NCBI RefSeq assembly: GCF_027531815.1
Contig: NZ_JAPZSK010000013.1
Span: 38,238 to 102,237 of the forward strand
Length of the DNA: 64,000 nt
DNA from: Gemmatimonas sp.
Lineage (GTDB): Bacteria; Gemmatimonadota; Gemmatimonadetes; Gemmatimonadales; Gemmatimonadaceae
Direction of reading: 5' to 3'
Part shown: positions 48,137 to 56,099 of the stretch, piece by piece
Position numbering within the stretch: position 1 is the first letter of the stretch
Layout of the letters: the number at the start of each line of letters is the position of its first letter
The notes under the pieces: model-generated
Told to the model about the DNA's origin: nothing
What the model saw: the letters and a program-made list of their open reading frames with translations, nothing else
Databases searched by the model: none
Made by a program: the position numbers and the translations under genes

Positions 48137-50803
48137 ATGACCCAGATGCTGGCCCGACTGACCGCGGCGCTCGACGGTCGCTACCGCGTCGAGCGCGAAC
48201 TCGGCGCCGGCGGAATGGCTACCGTGTATCTCGCGCACGACCTCAAGCACGAGCGCGACGTGGCCATCAAGGTGCTGCACCCCGACCTCGGGGCGGCGCT
48301 GGGCGCGGAGCGGTTCCTGGCCGAGATCAAGACCACGGCCAAGCTGCAACACCCGCACATCCTGCCGCTGCTTGATTCGGGGGCCGCGGACGGACTGCTT
48401 TACTATGTAATGCCGCTGGTCACCGGCGAGACGCTGCGGGCGCGGCTCGTGCGCGAGACGCAGCTCCCGCTGGAGGACGCGCTCCAGCTGGCCCGCGAGG
48501 TGGCCGATGCCCTCGCCTGCGCGCACGCACAGGGGGTCATCCACCGCGACATCAAGCCGGAGAACATCCTGCTGCAGGGCGGGGCGGGGAGCCAGCATGC
48601 CCTGGTGGCCGACTTCGGCATCGCCCTCGCCGTGCAGAGCGCCGGCGGCGCCCGCATGACGCAGACTGGCCTGTCGCTCGGGACGCCGCAGTACATGAGC
48701 CCGGAACAAGCCATGGGCGAGCGGGCCATCGACGCCCGCAGCGACGTCTATGCGCTGGGCGCGGTGCTGTACGAGATGCTCACCGGCGAGCCCCCCTTCT
48801 CGGGTGCCACGGTGCAATCGATCGTGGCCAAGGTGCTCACCGAGCGGCCGGTGGCGCCCTCCACGCTGCGAGACACGGTGCCCCCCGCGGTGGATCAGGC
48901 GGTGTTGCGGGCGCTGGCCAAGCTGCCCGCCGACCGCTTCCCGTCGGCCACAGCCGTCGCTGAGGCTCTGCGCGCGGCGGGCGGCACATTGACCGGTGTG
49001 GTGGCCAGCGGCGCGGCCACGGCGCGGCCTCCGGCGGCAGTGCGGGGTCCGTCGCGCTGGCCGCTGGCGGCCGGGGTGGCGGTGGCGCTGGCGGGGGTGG
49101 GCGGCGGTACGTGGATGGGGAGCGCTGGCGCTTCGGCCACCGAGGCAGCCGACAGCGGGGCACCAGCCATACCACTGCTGGTCGAACTGCCCGGAGATAA
49201 CCCCGACCTGTTGCGGTTCGCGATTTCCGACGACGGCGAGACGCTGGCCTTTGCCACCGACAGCGGCCTCGTGGTCCGTGATCCCGGCACCCGACGGTAC
49301 CGCCTGCTCGCCGGCACGGTGAGCGCGGAGTCTCCCACCTTCTCCCCCGACGGCCAATGGATCGGGTTCTCGGCCGACGGTCGCCTGCGCAAGGTATCTG
49401 TCCGCGGCGGGGCACCCATTGCCGTGCAGGCGGCCGACACCCTCGACGTCAGCCGCGTGCGTTTCGGCCCCCAGGGACAGCTGGCCTTCGAAGCGCGCGG
49501 CGCACTGTGGGTGGCCCCGGCTGACGGCGGCGCACCGCGCCGCCTCGCCAACACCGTCGGCGGCATCGGTCCGCGCTTCACCCCCGACGGGCAGGGGCTG
49601 CTCTACGCCAATTCCAGTCGCGGCGTGCGCCTCATGTACTGCGACCTCGCGTCGGGGGACACCAGTGCGGTACTCGCCGACGCGGGGGAGGGCCAACTCA
49701 CCCCCGATGGTGTCATCCTGTACGGCCACCCGCAGGGCGGGCTGTTCGCGGTGCCCTTCGACCAGCGCACTCGCGCGGTCACCGGGAGCCCGGTGCCCCT
49801 GTTCCCGGACATGGCCGTGAACGGGCTCACGAGCCCATTCGTCCTCGCCGCGCAGGGGCTGGTGGCCTATCGCGTGGGCATCGAACCGCTGGTGCGGGTC
49901 GTGGTGCTCGAACCCGGGGGCCGCGCGGACACGCTTCCCATCCCGCTCCAGCCCATGAGCTACGTGCGCTTCACCCCCGACGGCAGCGGGTTGGCGGTGA
50001 CCACCGGCTCCGTACGGGGCGGCGAGCGCGCCACCGGGATCTTCGATTTCGCGTCGCGCACCTTTGTCCGCCTCGCGTCGCAGGGGGGGCCACACGCGCC
50101 GGTGTTCTCCCCCGACGGCCGGTGGCTGGCCTTTACGGCCACCGATTCCAGCACAGACGCCGAAGACCTCTTCGTGCAGCCCGTCAATGGTGCGGAGCCG
50201 CCGCGTCGCCTGGCCCGCCGTCGCGGTGATCAGCATGCGCAATCGTGGGTGAACGATTCCACGCTGGTGTTCAGCGACGGCAGCCCCGCGGGAATGGTGC
50301 GCGGGCAGGCAGCGATCCGGACGCTGAATCCGCGCCCTGGAGCGCCGCCAATTGCCGAGGCAGCGGCGCCGCCGTACACCGGCATCGATCCGGCCGTCTC
50401 CCCTGATGGCCAGTGGATCGCCTTCGCGTCCGACGAGTCCGGGGGGAGCGAGGTGTACCTGCGCCCCTTCCCGGCGCCGCGCGCCGGTGCGCAGTGGCGT
50501 CTCTCCACGGCGGGGGGGCTGCGCCCGCGCTGGTCGGGCGACGGACGCTGGGTCTACTTTCGCGGTCGCGGTAGCAGCACGCTCTGGCGCGTGGCGCTCC
50601 AGTTGGGTTCCACCGTTACCGTGGGGGCGCCGCAGGCGGTCGCGGTGCCGGCGCGCATCACCAACACCTGGGACCTGGACCAGCGCACCGGGCGCCTTGC
50701 CGTCACCGTGCTCGACGGCCCCGACGGCAGTCAGATCGTGGCGGTTCCCAACTGGCGCAAGGCGCTGCGCAGTGCCACCCGTGCGGGGAGCGGCACGCGG
50801 TGA
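48137..50803 (+). CDS. Receptor-like Ser/Thr protein kinase 1 with propeller ectodomain
   Basis: The 888-residue protein has a Hanks-type kinase domain (about 14-280): glycine loop LGAGGMATVY, Lys45 in AIKVLHP, HRDIKPEN (Asp138), DFGIA (Asp159) and SLGTPQYMSPEQAMG. One membrane span follows (about 306-330), then an extracytoplasmic region of TolB/WD40-like blades (SPTFSPDGQWIGFSADGRL, APVFSPDGRWLAFTATDS, DPAVSPDGQWIAFASDES). It probably senses an envelope signal and phosphorylates cytosolic targets. The C-terminal AVPNWRKALRSATR recurs in a scrap at 63590-63673. The stop overlaps kinase 2 as GTGA. Confidence 0.94.
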   Translation: MTQMLARLTAALDGRYRVERELGAGGMATVYLAHDLKHERDVAIKVLHPDLGAALGAERFLAEIKTTAKLQHPHILPLLDSGAADGLLYYVMPLVTGETLRARLVRETQLPLEDALQLAREVADALACAHAQGVIHRDIKPENILLQGGAGSQHALVADFGIALAVQSAGGARMTQTGLSLGTPQYMSPEQAMGERAIDARSDVYALGAVLYEMLTGEPPFSGATVQSIVAKVLTERPVAPSTLRDTVPPAVDQAVLRALAKLPADRFPSATAVAEALRAAGGTLTGVVASGAATARPPAAVRGPSRWPLAAGVAVALAGVGGGTWMGSAGASATEAADSGAPAIPLLVELPGDNPDLLRFAISDDGETLAFATDSGLVVRDPGTRRYRLLAGTVSAESPTFSPDGQWIGFSADGRLRKVSVRGGAPIAVQAADTLDVSRVRFGPQGQLAFEARGALWVAPADGGAPRRLANTVGGIGPRFTPDGQGLLYANSSRGVRLMYCDLASGDTSAVLADAGEGQLTPDGVILYGHPQGGLFAVPFDQRTRAVTGSPVPLFPDMAVNGLTSPFVLAAQGLVAYRVGIEPLVRVVVLEPGGRADTLPIPLQPMSYVRFTPDGSGLAVTTGSVRGGERATGIFDFASRTFVRLASQGGPHAPVFSPDGRWLAFTATDSSTDAEDLFVQPVNGAEPPRRLARRRGDQHAQSWVNDSTLVFSDGSPAGMVRGQAAIRTLNPRPGAPPIAEAAAPPYTGIDPAVSPDGQWIAFASDESGGSEVYLRPFPAPRAGAQWRLSTAGGLRPRWSGDGRWVYFRGRGSSTLWRVALQLGSTVTVGAPQAVAVPARITNTWDLDQRTGRLAVTVLDGPDGSQIVAVPNWRKALRSATRAGSGTR

Positions 50804-53457
50804 GTGATATCCAATCCCGTCTCACCACCGCCCTGTCCGACCGCTACCGCGTGGAGCGCGAACTCGGCGCCGGCGGCATGGCCACCGTGTACCTCGCGCA
50901 CGACCTGCGCCACGAGCGCGACGTGGCCATCAAGGTGTTGCATCCCGATCTCGGCGCGGCCCTCGGCGCCGAGCGGTTCCTGAGCGAGATCAAGACCACC
51001 GCCAAGCTGCAGCATCCGCACATTCTGCCACTGCTGGACAGCGGCGCGGCGGATGGGCTGTTGTACTACGTCATGCCGTATGTGCGCGGGGAAACGCTGC
51101 GGGCGCGGCTCGAGCGTGAAACGCAACTGCCGATTGGCGACGCGCTGCGCATCGCGATGGAGGTGGCCGATGCGCTGCAGGCCGCCCACGCCCTTGGCGT
51201 GGTGCACCGCGACATCAAGCCCGAGAACATCCTGCTGCAGGACGGGCACGCGCTCGTGGCCGACTTCGGCATCGCCCTCGCCGTGCAGAGCGCCGGTGGC
51301 CAGCGCATGACGCAGACCGGCCTCTCCCTCGGAACGCCGCAGTACATGAGCCCCGAGCAGGCGATGGGGGAGCGCACCATCGATGCCCGCACCGACATCT
51401 ATGCGCTCGGCGCAGTCATCTACGAGATGCTCACCGGCGACCCGCCGTTCACGGGGGCGAGCGTGCAGGCGATCGTGGCCCGCGTCCTCACCGAGCGCCC
51501 GGGGTCGATTCGCGCGGTGCGCGACACGGTGGCCGAAGGGGTCGAGACGGCCGTCATGACGGCGCTGGCCAAGTTGCCGGCCGACCGCCATGCGTCGGCG
51601 TCGGCGTTCGCGGCGGCGCTGCGTGCCCCGGCGGTCTCGTCCACAACCGGGGGGGCCGCGACGGCGGCGGCGCCGGCGGGGCGCCCCCGATGGGGTGGCC
51701 GAGTCGCGGTGACGGTGGCGCTCATGGTGGCCGCAGCGAGTGGATACGCCGCCGGCCGACCGGGCGCGGGCGCTACTCGCGTCGCCTCCGCTCCCGTCCT
51801 GCGCTTTCCGGTCAGCATCGATTCCCCGTATCGCGCGACCAGCATCGGCGCCACGCTCCTCTCCGACGGGTCGGGGATCGCCTTCTTCGGCGACGGGCCG
51901 CCGGGGCACGGGGTGTACGTGCGCCGCTTCGCCGACACGACCTTCCGGTACCTCCAGCTCCCCGACGCCTCGGTTGGCACGGTCCCGACGCCAGACGGGC
52001 GCGCCCTCCTGAACTACGTGTTCACGAGTTCGGGGCTCTCCCGCGTCATGATCCTGCCGCTCAACGGCGATCCGGCGCGCCCGTGGACCGACTCGCTCCG
52101 CTACGGACTCGCCGTGGATGAGGAGGGGTGGGTATGGGGGACGCACCACGATGCCGACGGCCTGTTCCGCGTGGCCCCCGATGGTGCGCGCACGGAGCGG
52201 CTCACGCGCCCCGACACGGCCGCCGGGCAGGCCAACCACCGGTTCCCGATCCTGCTGCCCAACGGAAAGGGGGCCCTCTTCAGCCTCTCCTGGCGCGACG
52301 GGCGCCCCATCGAGATCGGCCTGTACGATGCCGGCAGCCACACGGTGCGGAGTCTTGGCCCGGGGGTGCCCAACGCGCTCGTCGATGGCCGCTATCTGGT
52401 ATACGCCAACGACGCGCTGACGCTCTTCGCGCAGCGGTTCGATGTCGACCGCATGGCGCTGGTGGGGCCGGCCGTTCCCGTGGTGGAGCGGGCCACCACG
52501 CCATCGGGGGTGTTCGGCGTGGTGGCGGCGCGCAGCGGCGACGCCCTGTATTTCCTGCGCCCCCCCGGCAGCTGGTCCATCGTACGTCTCAGCGACAGCA
52601 CCGCTACGCCGTGGATCAGTGGTCGTGGCGACGCCCCCCGCAATTTCCGCCTGGCCCCCAACGGGCAGTCGGTGGCGCTGGAGACATCGGCCGGGATCGA
52701 GTTTCGGACCGGAGACGGGAGCGTGCGGCGATTGCCGCTCCAGGGATCGGTCACGCTCGCCGGCTATCTCCCGGATGGGTCGGGGGTGACCTTCACCCGT
52801 GACCGGTCGCAGGGGGGCGGCAGCGCCGGCGTACCCGTCGAGGTGGCGCCGGCCGACGGCTCACTCACCCCCCGTCGGCTCGACAATGGCAGAGCCGCGC
52901 TCCCCACGGTCACGGCGGGGACGCTCGTGGGCATCGGGAGCCGCGGCGTCGTGCTCGCGCAGAAGCGGGAACTGCAGTTCTACCCGCGCGATGGCGCCCC
53001 GCCGGTCCGCATCGCCGAGAGCGGAGGGTCACCCGTGATTTCCCCCGACGGCCGGTTCGTCGCCTGGACACGCCGCTCCAGCGATCCGACCGCCAATACG
53101 GTGGTCATGGTGTCGGCGCTGCCACCCGCCACCGGCAGCTGGGAGGTGGGCGCCGGCAGTACGCCCCGGTGGTCGGCGGATGCACGCACGCTGTACTTCA
53201 CCGAGCCACGCATCTCGTACGACACCCGGCCGAGCGCCATTCTCAAGGTCGCGGTCGGCGTCGGCGCCGCCTTCGCCGCGGGCCCGGTGTCGGTGGCCGC
53301 CACGCCGCCCGCCAACGCCACGGCGTCGTGGGACGTGGGGCGCGACGGGCGCATCTACTGGCTCACCAGCACCGCGCAACAGCAGATCATCTTCGTGCAC
53401 AACTTCGCCCGCCTGGTCGACAGCCTTGTCACGCAGGCCGGAGCCACGGCGAAATGA
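50800..53457 (+). CDS. Receptor-like Ser/Thr protein kinase 2 with propeller ectodomain
   Basis: The 885-residue paralogue has the same layout: kinase domain (14-280) with LGAGGMATVY, AIKVLHP, HRDIKPENILL, DFGIALAV and GTPQYMSPEQ; a membrane span (about 298-320); and a blade-rich C-terminal half whose sequence is unlike kinase 1. The GTG start overlaps the kinase 1 stop. Bases 50812-50937 are identical to 53466-53591 in kinase 3, signalling recent conversion or duplication. The substrate and signal are unknown. Confidence 0.94.
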   Translation: MSDIQSRLTTALSDRYRVERELGAGGMATVYLAHDLRHERDVAIKVLHPDLGAALGAERFLSEIKTTAKLQHPHILPLLDSGAADGLLYYVMPYVRGETLRARLERETQLPIGDALRIAMEVADALQAAHALGVVHRDIKPENILLQDGHALVADFGIALAVQSAGGQRMTQTGLSLGTPQYMSPEQAMGERTIDARTDIYALGAVIYEMLTGDPPFTGASVQAIVARVLTERPGSIRAVRDTVAEGVETAVMTALAKLPADRHASASAFAAALRAPAVSSTTGGAATAAAPAGRPRWGGRVAVTVALMVAAASGYAAGRPGAGATRVASAPVLRFPVSIDSPYRATSIGATLLSDGSGIAFFGDGPPGHGVYVRRFADTTFRYLQLPDASVGTVPTPDGRALLNYVFTSSGLSRVMILPLNGDPARPWTDSLRYGLAVDEEGWVWGTHHDADGLFRVAPDGARTERLTRPDTAAGQANHRFPILLPNGKGALFSLSWRDGRPIEIGLYDAGSHTVRSLGPGVPNALVDGRYLVYANDALTLFAQRFDVDRMALVGPAVPVVERATTPSGVFGVVAARSGDALYFLRPPGSWSIVRLSDSTATPWISGRGDAPRNFRLAPNGQSVALETSAGIEFRTGDGSVRRLPLQGSVTLAGYLPDGSGVTFTRDRSQGGGSAGVPVEVAPADGSLTPRRLDNGRAALPTVTAGTLVGIGSRGVVLAQKRELQFYPRDGAPPVRIAESGGSPVISPDGRFVAWTRRSSDPTANTVVMVSALPPATGSWEVGAGSTPRWSADARTLYFTEPRISYDTRPSAILKVAVGVGAAFAAGPVSVAATPPANATASWDVGRDGRIYWLTSTAQQQIIFVHNFARLVDSLVTQAGATAK
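50812..50937. repeat. 126-base exact repeat, copy 1 (kinase 2)
   Basis: This stretch encodes the N-terminus and glycine loop of kinase 2 and is identical, base for base by eye, to 53466-53591 in kinase 3, including synonymous positions. Flanking sequence diverges at once on both sides. Confidence 0.85.
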
Positions 53458-56099
53458 GCGACGTGCAATCCCGTCTCACCACCGCCCTGTCCGACCGCTA
53501 CCGCGTGGAGCGCGAACTCGGCGCCGGCGGCATGGCCACCGTGTACCTCGCGCACGACCTGCGCCACGAGCGCGACGTGGCCATCAAGGTGCTGCATCCG
53601 GATCTCGGCGCGGCGCTCGGCGCCGAGCGGTTCCTGAGTGAAATCCGCACCACGGCGCGGTTGCAGCATCCGCACATTCTGCCGCTGCTGGATTCCGGCG
53701 CGGCCGACGGCCTGCTGTACTACGTGATGCCCTACGTGCGCGGCGAGACGCTGCGGGCGCGCCTCGAGCGCGAGAAGCAACTGCCGATTGCCGACGCGGT
53801 GCGCATCGCCCGCGAAGTCGCCGCCGCACTCGACCACGCGCACAAGCAGGGCGTGATTCACCGCGACATCAAGCCGGAGAACATCCTGCTGCAGGATGGC
53901 GCGGCGGTGGTGGCGGACTTCGGTATCGCGCTGGCCGTGCAGCAGGCCGGCGGGCAGCGCATGACGCAAACGGGACTCAGCCTGGGCACGCCGCAGTACA
54001 TGTCGCCGGAGCAGGCGATGGGCGAGCGCACCATCGATGCCCGCAGCGACATCTACGCGCTGGGTGCGGTCACGTACGAGATGCTCACTGGCGAACCGCC
54101 GTTCACCGGCGCCAGCGTGCAGGCGATTGTCGCGAAGGTCCTGAGTGAGCGCCCCGTGCCGCTGCGCACGCTGCGAGACACCCTCTCGGTCGGCACCGAC
54201 GCAACGGTCTTGCAGGCGTTAGCCAAACTGCCGGCTGATCGGTTCAGCAGTGCGTCGGCGTATGCGGCGCAACTCACGGTCACCGATAGTCGGGAGTCGT
54301 CGCCGGGCGTGGAGGCGCCACGGCGAATGCAGCGGAATCGGGTGCTGCCGATTGCCATGTTGCTCTCGATGGCTACCGGACTGGCGATCGGTTGGACGCT
54401 GTACGCGCGCGGGCCGAGCAGCGCTGCAGCATCACCAGCCTCGATGGTGACGTCGTTGGTGCCTTTGGCCGGTGAAACGTGGTCCGATGCCAGCAACAGC
54501 ATTGCTATCGGCCCCGATGCACGCGTCGCCGCGATTGTCGGCCGCACGGCGAACTGGAACGGCCTGATCATCCGCGCGCTCGACTCGATCGGCAGTCGTT
54601 ATCTGCCGAACACCGCCGGGGCACGATCGCCGTTCTGGTCACCCGATGGCGCGCATGTCGGCTTCTTTGCCGACCGCAAGCTCAAGACGGTCGATCTCAA
54701 GTCGGGGGCCGTGACGACTCTCTGCCCGTCGCCCATCTCCGGAAACCGGGGCACATGGGGGGCAAACGACGTCATTCTCTACGTGCCGGAGTTTGACGGG
54801 CGCGTCTTCCGCACGACCGGACGCGGCCAGAGCTGTTCGGCGCTTGGACTCCAGATGCGTGGGGATTCGGCATTGGGGGCCGAGGTCCGGTTTCTCGGAG
54901 ATGGTGAACACTTCATCCTGACGAATTCGAATTTCGTGCAACTCGGGCGCGTTGGTGATTCGACGCTCACCCTTCTGCTCACCACGAGTCTCCGTCGCAC
55001 CGTTCCCGCCACCGATGACTACCTGTTGTTCAGTCAACCGGGCGCAGACGTCAGCACCGTGTTCGCGCAGCGGGTCGACGTCAACACCCGGAAGATGGTT
55101 GGCGATCCGGTGCCGGTCCTTCGAGATGTGCTCAACAACGCTGGCAGGTCGCCGATCTCGATAGCCAACGATGGCACAATGCTCGTGCAGGTCAAGCCGC
55201 GCCTGCTTGGATACGAAACGTCCAAACTCCGATTCGCACGCTTTTCGGGCGATGGTCGAATCCGTGATACGTTGCCGGCAACCGGGACCTTCGGACTCTT
55301 TCGCGTGAGCGACAACGGCGCAATCACCCAAGGCGGATTTCGTGTGACGCGATGGGATCCGCCTGTACGGGGGTGGACCGAACTGGTGCCGCCCAGCGTC
55401 GAGCCGCGGACGTCGCTGAACCCGGTGTGGGGACCGGGCGACACGCTCTTCGCCGTTGGCCGAGCCGGATTTCCCACTGACTCGGTGGTCATCGTGGATG
55501 TGCGCACCGGACGACTGCGATCGGTGGCTGGTCTCCCCGATCGCTCGCGTCGGCTCGAAACCACGGACTGGACGCGGGACGGGCGTTACATTCTCGTGGA
55601 AGCGTCGGGTGGCAACGGCAATCCGCCGAGCGATGCGATGGTGGTGGATGTGACCAGCGGAACGATCAGGAAACTGTTCGAGGACGACGCCGACGTGTTC
55701 GGTATGCGGGTCTCACCGAACGGGCGATACGTCGCCTACGCGGCAACCAAGGAAGGGGAGACCGATATCTTCGTACGACCGTTTCCCGGCCCTGGCGCAC
55801 CGCTCCGCGTTACGAGTGGCGGTGGCGCGGGACCGGTGTGGCGCGGCAACAGCGAACTGCTGTTCATCGCGGGCCGTCGCGTCGATGCCATCGTGATCGC
55901 TGATGGTGGGAAGCCAGGTGCTCGACGGACCGTCATCACCGAGTCTTCGATTGATGCCCTCAAGACGGTGGGCGACCTCGCACTGGATGTGGCTCCCAAC
56001 GGGCAGGAACTCGTCGTCAGCATGAGCGGCGACGTGGCGTCGCCATTACTCGTGGTCACGAATTGGCAGCGCCGATTGCCGGCTGGCGGTCGGCGGTGA
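53454..56099 (+). CDS. Receptor-like Ser/Thr protein kinase 3 with divergent ectodomain
   Basis: The 881-residue protein has a complete kinase domain (Lys45, HRDIKPEN, DFGIA, GTPQYMSPEQ), a membrane span (about 297-318, LPIAMLLSMATGLAIGWTLYA) and a C-terminal region with weaker blades (SPFWSPDGAHVGFFADRKL, GMRVSPNGRYVAYAATKE). By eye the C-terminal half is less GC-rich and uses more A/T-ending codons than its neighbours, while the kinase half is like theirs, so the gene looks mosaic. ATG 53454 overlaps the kinase 2 stop; the stop overlaps kinase 4. Confidence 0.93.
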   Translation: MSDVQSRLTTALSDRYRVERELGAGGMATVYLAHDLRHERDVAIKVLHPDLGAALGAERFLSEIRTTARLQHPHILPLLDSGAADGLLYYVMPYVRGETLRARLEREKQLPIADAVRIAREVAAALDHAHKQGVIHRDIKPENILLQDGAAVVADFGIALAVQQAGGQRMTQTGLSLGTPQYMSPEQAMGERTIDARSDIYALGAVTYEMLTGEPPFTGASVQAIVAKVLSERPVPLRTLRDTLSVGTDATVLQALAKLPADRFSSASAYAAQLTVTDSRESSPGVEAPRRMQRNRVLPIAMLLSMATGLAIGWTLYARGPSSAAASPASMVTSLVPLAGETWSDASNSIAIGPDARVAAIVGRTANWNGLIIRALDSIGSRYLPNTAGARSPFWSPDGAHVGFFADRKLKTVDLKSGAVTTLCPSPISGNRGTWGANDVILYVPEFDGRVFRTTGRGQSCSALGLQMRGDSALGAEVRFLGDGEHFILTNSNFVQLGRVGDSTLTLLLTTSLRRTVPATDDYLLFSQPGADVSTVFAQRVDVNTRKMVGDPVPVLRDVLNNAGRSPISIANDGTMLVQVKPRLLGYETSKLRFARFSGDGRIRDTLPATGTFGLFRVSDNGAITQGGFRVTRWDPPVRGWTELVPPSVEPRTSLNPVWGPGDTLFAVGRAGFPTDSVVIVDVRTGRLRSVAGLPDRSRRLETTDWTRDGRYILVEASGGNGNPPSDAMVVDVTSGTIRKLFEDDADVFGMRVSPNGRYVAYAATKEGETDIFVRPFPGPGAPLRVTSGGGAGPVWRGNSELLFIAGRRVDAIVIADGGKPGARRTVITESSIDALKTVGDLALDVAPNGQELVVSMSGDVASPLLVVTNWQRRLPAGGRR
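53466..53591. repeat. 126-base exact repeat, copy 2 (kinase 3)
   Basis: Identical to 50812-50937. Beyond it, kinase 3 switches to resembling kinase 4, for example around 53624-53680 compared with 56268-56324. Confidence 0.85.

Noticed and set aside
47972..50242. 756-codon minus-strand frame opposite hslU and kinase 1
   Set aside because: The opposite strand encodes clear HslU and kinase motifs, and the minus frame has none.
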